Part shown: in pieces, positions 12,239-21,248 of the stretch
How positions within the stretch are numbered: the first letter of the stretch is position 1
Layout: each line of letters begins with the position of its first letter
Source: Terramyces sp. JEL0728
Taxonomy: Eukaryota; Chytridiomycota; Chytridiomycetes; Rhizophydiales; Terramycetaceae
Assembly: GCA_027603945.1 (NCBI GenBank)
Contig: JADIIU010000091.1
Span: forward strand, 1 to 52,610
Direction of reading: 5' to 3'
DNA length: 52,610 bases
Position numbers and translations under genes: made by a program
The notes under the pieces: generated by a model
What the model saw: only the letters and a program-made list of their open reading frames with translations
The model's database searches: none
What the model was told of the DNA's origin: nothing

Positions 12239-13096
12239 TCAAGGTTTAATTTGAACGTTAACACTTTGTCCTAGAATGTTACCTGCAGGAGAGTATTCAC
12301 AGACGGTGGTTTGCTTAGTTTGTCCGCCTGCTTGGTACTTGGCAGCTGCACATCCCATAGAAGTAGTAGTAGGCCATAACAATTGAGTAAAGTGGCCGTA
12401 AGATTCAAAGTTTCCTTGTCCGATTGGTTCACCACTGTAGTTTGGGAATTCATCGAACCAGCTCTTGACAGCGTCAGCGCAAGTGAACAAACCGCCAGTA
12501 CTTTGGAACAAGTTTTCACCATAACCAGAACCAGAGTGGGAAAACGAATTGGTGGATGCCAATTTATTTGCCCAGTTTTGAGCAAATGCTTCCAAGTTGG
12601 AATCCCAAGTCAATGGGGCATATCCAACCAATTGACGGTACTGGTTGTGCATTTGAGTACAATCTGCTTGGAAGTTGCCAGTGTTTGCCAAAGGAAGATT
12701 TTGGGAGACAAATGCGCAAGCTGCTTTAGCGTTATCGACAAGATTAGCAGGGATTTGTAATCCAGCAATTACATACGGGGCAGCAGCAACAGTTTGTTTG
12801 ACAGCCGCAGCAACTGGAGCAACAAAAGATTTTGGAGCTTGGACAGTAGCTGGCTTTGCGATTACTTTAGCTGGAGCAGCAGTTGCCTTGGGTCTTGGTG
12901 CAACCGTTGTTGTCTTCACAGCGGCAGTTGGTTTTGCAATGGTAGCAGGAACAGGGAGAGTGGTAGGGACTGGGATCTGGTTGTACAATGGGTTTTGCTT
13001 GCAGACTCTTCTTTTCTTCAAACTGTCCGAGTTTGAATTTACCTGTGCAGATACAAGAGATAAAAGGACAAGAGAATTTAGTACAGAGAATTGCAT
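12239..13096 (-). CDS. Secreted CAP-superfamily (Pry1-like) protein
   Basis: Single-exon gene for 285 residues. Residues 1-17 form a signal peptide ending LVSAQ, followed by a KKRR dibasic site that a Kex2-type protease could cut. Residues about 40-110 are Pro/Ala/Thr/Val-rich, likely a glycosylated stalk. The CAP domain is C-terminal: DCTQMHNQYRQLVGYAPLTWD, HSGSGYGENLF, and the CAP1 signature GHFTQLLWP with MGCA. Fungal Pry proteins bind sterols and fatty acids outside the cell; that role is inferred. Its 3' end converges on the MYSM1-like gene. Confidence 0.94.
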   Translation of the reverse strand: MQFSVLNSLVLLSLVSAQVNSNSDSLKKRRVCKQNPLYNQIPVPTTLPVPATIAKPTAAVKTTTVAPRPKATAAPAKVIAKPATVQAPKSFVAPVAAAVKQTVAAAPYVIAGLQIPANLVDNAKAACAFVSQNLPLANTGNFQADCTQMHNQYRQLVGYAPLTWDSNLEAFAQNWANKLASTNSFSHSGSGYGENLFQSTGGLFTCADAVKSWFDEFPNYSGEPIGQGNFESYGHFTQLLWPTTTSMGCAAAKYQAGGQTKQTTVCEYSPAGNILGQSVNVQIKP

Positions 13097-13136
13097 TTAA
13101 TCTAATTTAATTTACACTTTCTGGTGTCGCTTTGTG

Positions 13137-13143
13137 TTATATA
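13137..13143 (-). promoter_or_regulatory. TATA box of the CAP gene
   Basis: On the minus strand this reads TATATAA, centred about 43 bases upstream of the CAP start codon at 13096. This is a plausible distance given the short leaders in this window. Assignment rests on sequence and position only. Confidence 0.5.
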
Positions 13144-13389
13144 AGATGGGGACGAAGGCGTCCAAGGCTCATCGTGGCGATGCAAGCAACCACATTAAAT
13201 TAAATTAAGAATGCAATAGCAACCTTCGGAAGCCAAGATAATAAATTCCCAAAGGAGACGTCCACCCATTGTAGTGAACTCTGCTCTTTTAAAAAAAGTC
13301 CCGTAATTTGCACGTCTGGACATTGAGGCGCCGTCAATTGTTTCAACATCAGTCAAGGAAGTGAAACGGCCACAAAGGTAACAAATACT

Positions 13390-13716
13390 ATGTTGTACTC
13401 AAAGATGATTGCCAGTGTCCGATGTAGAGGCAGCCATTCAATAAATAGCAGATATTATGCATACCCAAACGAGCATACAAAAGAGGATTCAAATGGCAAA
13501 TAAACACAGCTTGATATAATTCTGGACTGCATCAAGCAAGAAGCACTGAAAGCACTGAAAGCGCTGATTACTGACCGGGAGGCTTTGAATCCAAATTTTA
13601 CCCAATACTTTAATTTTCAGATCGCATCCTTATTTCTATTGGTTCTTAACGGCAAATTTGTTTCTCCGACACAGCCTGCAATAAAATATTTTTGGCTTTC
13701 ATCGAAAAATGTTTAA
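13390..13716 (+). CDS. Possible small mitochondrial-type protein, interrupted by in-frame TAA
   Basis: From ATG 13390 the frame encodes 37 residues with an Arg/Ser-rich, presequence-like start (MLYSKMIASVRCRGS), then hits TAA at 13501-13503. The same frame then stays open for 70 codons (DIILDCIKQEALKALKAL, later a hydrophobic stretch) to TAA 13714-13716, overlapping the LETM1 start by 8 nt. There is no nearby GT to start a normal intron around the stop. It may be a broken gene, a sequencing error or chance. No family is recognised. Confidence 0.3.
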
Positions 13717-15819
13717 ATCGTGTCGGAATATAAAAGTGAGGAATACTAGAATCCGCTATTCCCTCGGGTTAACACAATTTAATTATCAACCGCAACATCA
13801 ATTCTGGACGTCTCCCAAGGTTAATTCAAAGGCAGACGGAAATCAAGCTGATGTAAAAATCCTAAAGCAGGAATCAAAAATTGAAATTGCATTGCGTGAA
13901 GCCAAGGACGAAGTGATAGAGCAGCAACTCAAGCAGCAAAGCCCAGCACCAGAAACCCCTGTACCAATCAAAAAGACCTTGTGGGAGAAAGTCAAAGAGG
14001 AAGCTTCACACTACTGGCATGGTTTAAAGTTGCTTGGTACAGAAACTTCCATTTCTAGCAGATTATTAATCAAAGTGCTAAAAGGAAATACTTTGAGCAG
14101 AAGAGAATACCGCCAGGTAAATAGTATTTTAATTTAGTTGCAACGTACCGTTGGAGACTTGCTTCGCTTAGTACCTTTCATAATCATGATCGGAATTCCG
14201 TTTTTGGAATTTGCCCTACCAATACTGCTGCGATTTTTCCCAAATATGCTTCCTTCTACTTTTGAAAGTAAATTCCAGGAAGTGACGATTGATTTAATAT
14301 TAGGAAGAAAAGAAAAAGAATCTGTTAAAAATTAGAATTCAAATGGCAAAGTTTTTGCAGGAAACAGTGGGTGAAGTAGCGCTATCTGGAACAGGAAAGG
14401 CTGACGCAGCTAAAGAATTTAATGAGATTTTCAATAGAGTATTTGGAATATAACAATAGTGCCGAATTAGCGGAACATTAGCACCAACTGAAGATATTTT
14501 ACGAGTTGCCAGAAAATTCCAGGATGAATTGACCTTGAACAATCTTTCAAGACCGCAATTAGTTAGCATGGCAAGATATATGAACCTTAACGCTTTTGGA
14601 ACAGACACATTTTTGAGACACAATATTGAAAGAAACTTAAATCAATTGAAATTGGACGACCAAATGATTGTCAAGGAAGGGCCAGAGAATTTGAGCATTC
14701 CGGAACTCCAACAAGCTTGCTCCGCTAGAGGCATTGTGACTGTTGGCGTTTCACCTGCAAGAATGCGCTCCGAACTACAGCAATGGCTGGATTTACATTT
14801 AGTTCACAAGATCCCATCTTCACTGTTACTTTTGTCCCATGCATTCCAGACTATTTCCAGACCGTTAACACCAAGCGGAGATGTTCTAGAATCCAAAGTG
14901 GAAGCTCTCCAAGCTACCCTTTCCTCTCTTCCTCAAACTGTCGTTAATGAAACTCAACTTAAAGTTTCTGAACAGGAGGGTGTGGCTACATATAAGCAGA
15001 AGTTGGAAGTAATCAAGGAGCAAGAAGAATTGATTGCAGAAGAATTGGAACAAGATGCAGTACAATATTATTAACTGAAGGCACAAGCTGCAGTTAAAAA
15101 GGCCAAAGAAGACGAATTGGCCGCAAAGAAAGCAAAGGAGCTTGAGGCAAAAGAAGAGCCACCAGTTCAAGCCAAACAAGATGAGGTTAAACCCGAAGCT
15201 CCTGAAGTTAAACCTGCTCCTCCAATCGAAGCTGCCCCAGAAAAGGTATTTCTTGTATAACATAGCCAAACTCAAAAGAGCCAGAAAAGGCTGAAGAAGA
15301 GGTGTTATCTGAGACGGAAGTAAAGAAGTTGGCTGAAGCTCTTAAAACAATGACAAAAGAGTCTGCATTAGAAGATGTCAAGCAGGATTTGGATGTGCTA
15401 AAGGAAGATCGCCAAGAATTCATTGAAGTATTTTCATTTAACATCAGGATGTAGAGGAATTGAAACAAGTAACTCAAAAAGAAACCAACAGATCAACTGA
15501 TCGATTGGGCAGCAGAGTTGACAAGATGATTACCAATATTGAAGCTGAGCTCACAAAATACGATAGCGAAATTGGTTCCAAGCTCAATCTCATAAAACCT
15601 AACCTCGAAGGTCAAATTGCAATTCAAGATCTTGAAGAAGCGCTCCGAATAATCCAATCTAACCCAAATGACTCTAGAATATCCAAAATAGTTACAAAAC
15701 TTGACAAAGATGGTGACGGTCTTGTTACAATGAATGAAATTCTGGCATTAGCGGAGGCTGCTGAAAAAGAAGGCCATGGTGAAATTTTAAAAGAAGAAAA
15801 GAAGGGTGATTCAAAATAA
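13709..15819 (+). CDS. LETM1: LETM1/Mdm38-like mitochondrial inner-membrane ion exchanger factor
   Basis: LETM1 proteins sit in the mitochondrial inner membrane, support K+/H+ (or Ca2+/H+) exchange and bind mitochondrial ribosomes. The model has 661 residues and six introns of 20-22 nt. Visible features: a basic presequence-like N terminus; LWEKVKEEASHYWHGLKLLGTE; QLQRTVGDLLRLVPF with the transmembrane stretch IIMIGIPFLEFALPILLRFFPNMLPSTFE; IRIQMAKFLQETV; and the LETM domain with SRPQLVSMARYM and GTDTFLRHNIE. Then come coiled coils and Lys/Glu/Pro-rich linkers. A C-terminal EF-hand DKDGDGLVTMNE (about residue 620) is complete. Budding-yeast Mdm38 lacks such an EF-hand, so the architecture is animal-like. 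Confidence 0.94.
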
Positions 15820-15920
15820 TTTATAAAATCGCATTAAATTTAAATTTGTGCTGCTGCTTCATGATTTAGTTCAATTGTAGCTACCAATCAAGTTAATATT
15901 GAATCCGTTAAATACAGTGT

Positions 15921-16970
15921 TTATTTACATTCTATATAGTCATATTCCCCAGCTATTTCTGTACACTTGTATTTTCCACACAGCTCCCTAAACACCAGAA
16001 TTATTTCAATATTCTCTTTCTTCTTTCTTTTGGTCCAAACTTGCCCATTCATTAACGAAAAGAATCTCTTGAAAACAAGCGAAGCTTCATAATACTTTTT
16101 GTTCTTCATCAATATTTCCATATAAATAAAACAATCCTTCCAAGCAAATACTCTCTCTGTATTTCTGAATTGCGGAATAAACAAATCCCATAATCTTGTC
16201 GCCAAATGTTCCATTTCAAACTCATCAAGTTTCGTAAACATCAGGCTGTAATCATCTAAATTTTTAATACTAGCGTTTCCAATCAATAATTCTAGTATTT
16301 CCCTTGAGCAATTGTTCAAAAGTATCGAGTATGCTGATAAAGGTATTCTTAACCCGAGTGAATGCAGAAATGAACAAATTTCACAGATTAATAGAGGTGG
16401 TAGTCCATCAATCAATAAATCAGATATTTGAAATGTTAGGCTAGGGGCTGATTGTGTGAATGTGATCATGCGGATAATAATCGGGATTTGATCCATGATT
16501 TCTTTCAATTTCATATCTTGGATAATAATTTCCATCAAATTCTTTGTTTTCCTTTTTTCCAAATTCCATCTTGTAATTTGCACAAACACATCTACCTGCA
16601 GCAGCTTACATGCGCTGTATATACATTCATAATCCAGCTTACTAGGGTATCTGTTAATCATTTTTAAATCTCTAATCAAGTAGCCAATTTTATCCATATC
16701 CGGCTGGTTTTTGATGTGTTCAAACAATAATGAAAAGACACTGGTTGGTATTTTATGGAGATCATGTTCATGTGTGACACATTGATAGTATCTCCATATT
16801 TCATCTGTTTTGGTATTTGAAAGTAGCATTGATTCAAGTGTTTGAATGCTAAATTGAGGTTTGTAATTAATTATAACGTCATTGTACATACTTCCCATGT
16901 AAGACTGGTTTACCAGGATTATTCCGTGTGTGTATCTCTTTGTTGCCCTCAGTATTTTAAGGATCCTCAT
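15921..16970 (-). CDS. Helical-repeat (PPR-like) protein, or 3' exon of the next gene
   Basis: An uninterrupted frame of 349 residues from ATG 16970. It is rich in Leu/Ile/Lys and predicted all-helical, with loosely repeated 30-40-residue stretches such as LPPLLICEICSFLHSLGL. No diagnostic motif is seen; a mitochondrial PPR-like role is a guess. A candidate 17-nt intron between 17015 and this frame (GT...GCTAACCACAAG) would join it in frame to the upstream minus-strand gene, making one protein of about 844 residues. The gap between the two frames is only 41 nt, which favours one gene. Confidence 0.6.
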   Translation of the reverse strand: MRILKILRATKRYTHGIILVNQSYMGSMYNDVIINYKPQFSIQTLESMLLSNTKTDEIWRYYQCVTHEHDLHKIPTSVFSLLFEHIKNQPDMDKIGYLIRDLKMINRYPSKLDYECIYSACKLLQVDVFVQITRWNLEKRKTKNLMEIIIQDMKLKEIMDQIPIIIRMITFTQSAPSLTFQISDLLIDGLPPLLICEICSFLHSLGLRIPLSAYSILLNNCSREILELLIGNASIKNLDDYSLMFTKLDEFEMEHLATRLWDLFIPQFRNTERVFAWKDCFIYMEILMKNKKYYEASLVFKRFFSLMNGQVWTKRKKKENIEIILVFRELCGKYKCTEIAGEYDYIECK

Positions 16971-17011
16971 TTGATTGAAAAAAATATGAAAAAAACTTGT
17001 GGTTAGCGAAA

Positions 17012-18492
17012 CTAAAATATATTATCCATGTCTTGATGATAGAGAGCCATTTCATTGACGTGCTGCAACAACAATTGCTGTTTCTCCAAATCCGTTTCTC
17101 CAATTCTTTCCAGCAATTCAAACAAAATATCAGATAAATCATCGGGAATACCAGGTCCATGCAACAGTAATTGAGTTACCAAATCTGTAAATACTGTCAT
17201 TGAATTTCTAGAATTGATAGAAAGGAGCAACCATCTCCATGATTTTCCATGTTTTTGTAATCCAGATAATTGCCATACCCGCAAAGTCTCTGACGGGGAA
17301 TCAATTCCAATTAATCCATCCAGCAATTCTATAAACATCTCTTTTTCGCTAATTAAACTGGATATTGCTTGTAAAGTATGAAAATCATTTGCACTGGAAC
17401 AGTATTTGATAAAGAGCGAAATCATTCTCTTGTTTTTAGTGCTCATGGGCCATAGCTCCGTCGACACCAGTTTATCAGCCTTTAACTGCAACAATCTGCG
17501 GATATTTTGAGAGTAAATTTTGAATTGATTGATTTTGATGAATTCTACTGCTTCTATTGGATCAGTATACAACGAAAGCGCATGATTCAATGTTTCTTCG
17601 CTGACTCTAATATTCATTCTTTTCAGTATTGAAATAAACTCTAGAGATTTTGACAACACATCGCTGTGCATGGTTCCCAAAATCTTTTTTTGAATTGCAG
17701 TTGATGAAAGCATGTGGTAATTATGACAGGTGTTGATCAAATCAATCCCGCCAGTCCTGAAATATTCAATAAACAAAAGAAAAAACGACACTGACGGCTG
17801 GTATTCAGTCAATACAAGCTTGAACAAATCTTGGGGATCTTGTTTTAGTATCATTGTTGTTTCAAGGACCAATAAAATCTCGGACAGCGATGGTTTTGAA
17901 AAGCATTCAAATCTAATCTTTTCCAAAATCCTCTGCATCTCTTGTAGATTTTCCATACTGGCTTCATTTCTGTATTTATATAATAAAGAAGAATAATATT
18001 TTCTGGTTTTTGGAATCTTTAATTCCGATTGCAACTGCAAAATGTCCCTTATTTCCAGTTTGTCGAATGCCATATAAAATGGTTTCGAATCTCCTTTTTG
18101 GTGATAATTTAAAACACATTTCATGATTAATGTCTTGTCATTTTTGGGCAGAGCAATAAAGTTCTGGTACTTGTTTTCCGTCTGTTTCCCTTGTTTTTTA
18201 ATTGAATTTGGTTTACTTTTCTAATATCAACAAGAATTACCTTGAAGATTAATTCAAATTTCCTAACGGGTTTGAGCTCTACTTCCTGGTGAAATGGATA
18301 AACGAATCTGCTGCTGTGTTGAATCCAGAATGGAAATTCTCTTTTTGGTTTAATTGGGAATCTAGTATCTTTTAAATGGTAGGCAGGAATATATTCTGAT
18401 ATGTGAATTCCTCTTTTCAGAGTGTGAATTCTAATTCTTGATTGAAATCTCATTTGAAAAAAAAATGGAATTGCTGTTCCTTTTTGTCTCAT
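17012..18492 (-). CDS. Helical-repeat (PPR-like) protein, probably mitochondrial
   Basis: Two exons joined across a 20-nt intron near 18221-18240 give 486 residues from ATG 18492, or 473 from the second Met at 18453. The N terminus is strongly basic and Arg/Phe-rich (MRFQSRIRIHTLKRGIH), like a mitochondrial presequence. The rest is helical with weakly repeated PPR-like spacing (VSEETLNHALSLYTDPIEA). The second Met is the better start. The first would overlap the coding start of the divergent GPHR gene at 18465 by 28 nt, while the second leaves 11 nt. Confidence 0.66.
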
Positions 18493-19869
18493 TTGTATTA
18501 TATTTTTACATTGGATTTAAAGCAATAATCCACATTTCATTTGGATCAAAACCTACTTTGTTTACCAGGTATTTGGCTACTGACTTTAGGTAAATTGCAA
18601 GTTCATCTAGGTTATTGAGCAGCTAATCTCTAGGTAACTAATACTTTATGTCTAGGTAATTAAAGGCTAACATCGAGGTAATCAAAGGCTAACATCGAGG
18701 TAATCAAAGGCTAACATCGAGGTAATCAAAGGCTAACACCAAGGTAATCGAGGAATAACTCGCAAGGTTAATATTTTCAAATGTATGGTCAAATTCAATA
18801 TCATTATTATCACTGGTACTGCTGGAGATTTTATTTAATCAAACAAATGATAGAATGTTTTACTGGAAGTTTCAATTGTATCTAATGTTACTAAATGTAC
18901 TGCTGATCCTACCATTTTACCAAATACTACTGTTTCTAAACAGGACATTCAATCAATTTCTCATAAAGCATAGGATAGTGATTTCTGGAAGTGGCAGCAT
19001 TGTGTTTGTATTTGGATTATACTTTTTCACCTGGTCAAATTCAAATACGGTACTGGGATCGTTGATAGGAAGAGTTGGATTAGTTGGTGTTACCGTAATG
19101 GCAATATTATCTGGATTTGCAGCAGTGAATTCGCCTTATTCAAACTTAGCAGTATTTCTCCGGCCAGTTTCCGAGGGAGATTTGAAACGCCAGGAACAAC
19201 TCTTGATCTCAGCATTGGAATCACTTATCACAAGCAAAAAGAACAATACGAGTGATATACAGGCAAAAGAAATGTTTTTGAATCAAATGTTTGTGGATTA
19301 CGATAATTTGCTGGTAGATAGAGAGAAGAGTTTGTTGGCAACATCGTGGAGAGGAATCTACACAAACTTGCTTGGATATTTCTTTTCTTTTTACTGCATC
19401 TACAAAGTATTTACTTCGATGATTAATTTGATCTTCAATAGAAGTAATGGCAAAGATATTGTTACGAGAATATTGAATATTATGGTTCATTGGGTTGGAT
19501 TGGATCTGGATCTCGAGTTTTGGTCTGCTCAGCTATCCTTTATTTTGATTGGTGTGATGGTAATTGTAGCAGTGAGAGGATTCATCCTGCAGTTTTCAAA
19601 AGTGTCGCTGATGGCTACAACTACAAATTCAGATACACCAATAGCATTTCTTACTCACTTGATGGGATTTTATTTATCCAGTGTGGTATTAATGTTGCGA
19701 ATTAATCTGCCAGTGCAGTACAGGTATACTTTGTTTAATTAGAACTGTCATCACATCCCTACTGGGAGATTTGGAATTTCAAACTTTTCAAAGATGGTTT
19801 GACTTGTGGTTCTTGGTTTCTGTTTTGGTATCTGCGGTATTCCATTACGTGTATATAAAAACAAGATGA
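18465..19869 (+). CDS. GPHR: Golgi pH regulator (GPHR/GTG-type) membrane protein
   Basis: GPHR proteins are multi-pass anion-channel-like proteins needed to acidify the Golgi. The spliced product is 395 residues. Exon 1 is 18465-18568 (first membrane segment, MELLFLFVSFVLYFYIGFKA). Exon 2 starts at 18767 and exon 3 at 19743 after a 19-nt intron. Landmarks: EILFNQTNDRMFYWK, SLIGRVGLVGVTVMAILSGF and AAVNSPYSNLAVFLRPV (the signature region), YFFSFYCIYKVF, EFWSAQLSFILIGVMVI, and SSVLMLRINLPVQYR. Exon 1 to exon 2 phase is exact (AG + G gives Arg) only if all 198 intervening bases are removed. Those bases are the nine-unit intron array described separately. The start ATG lies inside or next to the start of the divergent minus-strand gene. 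Confidence 0.9.
18569..18766 (+). repeat. Array of nine abutting minimal-intron units inside GPHR
   Basis: Nine consecutive segments, each starting GT and ending AG, with no bases between them: 18569-18589 (21 nt), 18590-18610 (21), 18611-18633 (23), 18634-18655 (22), 18656-18677 (22), 18678-18699 (22), 18700-18721 (22), 18722-18743 (22) and 18744-18766 (23). Most have a branch-like CTAAC, CTAAT, CTGAC or ATAAC. Units 5-8 are nearly identical (GTAATC, then AAAGGCTAAC, then ATCGAG or ACCAAG); outer units are diverged. Size, ends and branch motif match single introns elsewhere in the window. The array exactly fills the gap between two GPHR exons. Confidence 0.9.
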
Positions 19870-19969
19870 AATCTCTTTGCATGATTAAAAGTTGAATTGT
19901 TACGGGACTGTCAATATCAAGCCATGCACCTTTAAATATCTATCCAGTGCGACTTTTCTGTATCTGGGT

Positions 19970-19992
19970 GAATATTTACAGCAGAAATATTC
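19970..19992. repeat. Perfect 8-bp inverted repeat
   Basis: GAATATTT and AAATATTC flank a 7-base loop in the 178-bp gap between GPHR and the next gene. It could be a weak hairpin in the GPHR 3' region or a symmetric protein site. AT-rich chance symmetry is possible. Confidence 0.35.
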
Positions 19993-20047
19993 TCTTTGAG
20001 TGCCACTTGTATGAAAACTGAGGCGGAATGTTTAACTCAAATTCCAA

Positions 20048-20545
20048 ATGAGTGAAATTGTGTTCACAATAAAGTACACTCCGTATTTGCCAATGGAGAT
20101 ATCCGCAACTGATTTTCATCCATTGTCAGACATCCTCAATCAAATGGACTATGACAACATTTTCAGAAGGATTGGAGAATTAAGGCCAAAGCAATTCTCT
20201 GCAAATACACTTGTGTGGATGTATATCGTAGGAATAGTGACATTACTAGCTACTCCGTTCATTTACTTTTTGAAAATAGGGAACCTATCATGGCTGGCAT
20301 ATCTGATTTACATTAAAATCAGTCTATCAATCTTATTTGGCCCAGTGTATCTATGTAGGCAGTATGGGGTGGTTTTTAGATCGGGATTAAAGGAGTATCA
20401 CAAAGCATTAATTGGTTCATTCAATCCGCAGTGGATGACATTCGAGTTGGTCAAACCAAAAAAGCTTGTTTGTCTTCCAAACCAATCCCCCTTGGTTTAT
20501 CAGCTGATAGTTAAACGAAATGTAATCTCTGTAGCGTATCAATAA
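20048..20545 (+). CDS. Small membrane protein of unknown function
   Basis: Single exon, 165 residues. The N-terminal about 55 residues are soluble and acidic. Two adjacent hydrophobic segments follow at about 56-75 (WMYIVGIVTLLATPFIYFL) and 80-100 (WLAYLIYIKISLSILFGPVYL), forming a probable hairpin in the membrane. A basic/aromatic C-terminal tail of about 60 residues follows. No family is recognised. The gene is tandem to GPHR on the same strand. Confidence 0.7.
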   Translation: MSEIVFTIKYTPYLPMEISATDFHPLSDILNQMDYDNIFRRIGELRPKQFSANTLVWMYIVGIVTLLATPFIYFLKIGNLSWLAYLIYIKISLSILFGPVYLCRQYGVVFRSGLKEYHKALIGSFNPQWMTFELVKPKKLVCLPNQSPLVYQLIVKRNVISVAYQ

Positions 20546-20575
20546 ATTTATTTTTTTGTTTCCAATTTAATCTAA

Positions 20576-21186
20576 ATGGACAAGGTGGCAGGACTAAAAA
20601 GAGCCGTAATGAATTCAATGTAACCACAAGGCGCTAGGAATCGAAGCAAGAAACGTTAGAGATGAAGATTTAGACAAATACGCAGCAGAGTTGATCTTGA
20701 AGCAATCGCAAAAGATAAAAACCCGTTTCGAGTTGATTGAAGAACCAAGGTTCTAAAAACTAATATAGCAAAATCCCAAATACTAATAAAAGGTTTCTCG
20801 CCAATACAATTCGAAGCACGGAGCAGTATAACGAAGCTTTAAAGAATGGAATTGTACAGGCACAGAGCAACGAGCAAGTGTTAGTACAGGAACCTAAAAA
20901 GAAAAAGAAAAAGACTAGGAGGGAGCCTGCCAAGGAACCAAGGGAGATTGACTACACCTCTGACCAAGGTAAAGACACAGAAAAGAAACACCTGAATGCC
21001 CTCGTTAAACACTCGAAGCTGAAAATCAAAAAGACCAAAAAAGTGTACACAGGTAAAAAAGGATTAGTAGAAGCTTTGCTGGGGCAAGTGGATCAAGGTG
21101 TGTACGGTCCTATTGCTGGTGTCACTACCGTACCTGTGAAAGATAATAAGATTAATCCTACGCTGCCTGAATCATGTCCGTGGTAA
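20576..21186 (+). CDS. Lysine-rich, probably nuclear protein
   Basis: With two introns (25 nt at about 20610-20634 and 19 nt near 20752) the product is 188 residues. It starts MDKVAGLKRAALGIEARNV, followed by a helical acidic/basic stretch. A motif PNTNKRFLANTIRSTEQYNEAL looks like a conserved core. A polylysine tract (PKKKKKKTRREPAK) and a basic C-terminal half follow, ending CPW. The composition suggests a nuclear or nucleolar protein. I cannot name the family. The 25-nt first intron is the longest plain intron in the window. Confidence 0.65.
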
Positions 21187-21248
21187 TAAATAATTTGCTA
21201 TCCCCAATTCAAAGCACCATGCACACAATCATACTGTAGCGGTTTTAT

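Noticed and set aside
12675..13100. Plus-strand alanine/threonine-rich frame over the CAP gene
   Set aside because: It is the antisense of the Pro/Ala-rich stalk region; low complexity explains it.
18650..18760. Reading the GPHR repeat as an ordinary minisatellite
   Set aside because: The diverged outer units keep GT ends, AG ends and mostly a branch motif while losing sequence identity. The unit boundaries coincide exactly with exon phase, which a neutral minisatellite would not explain.
18855..19742. GPHR starting at ATG 18855
   Set aside because: Upstream codons back to 18767 match the family (EILFNQTND before FYWK), and exon 1 supplies the first membrane helix, so the later ATG would truncate the protein.
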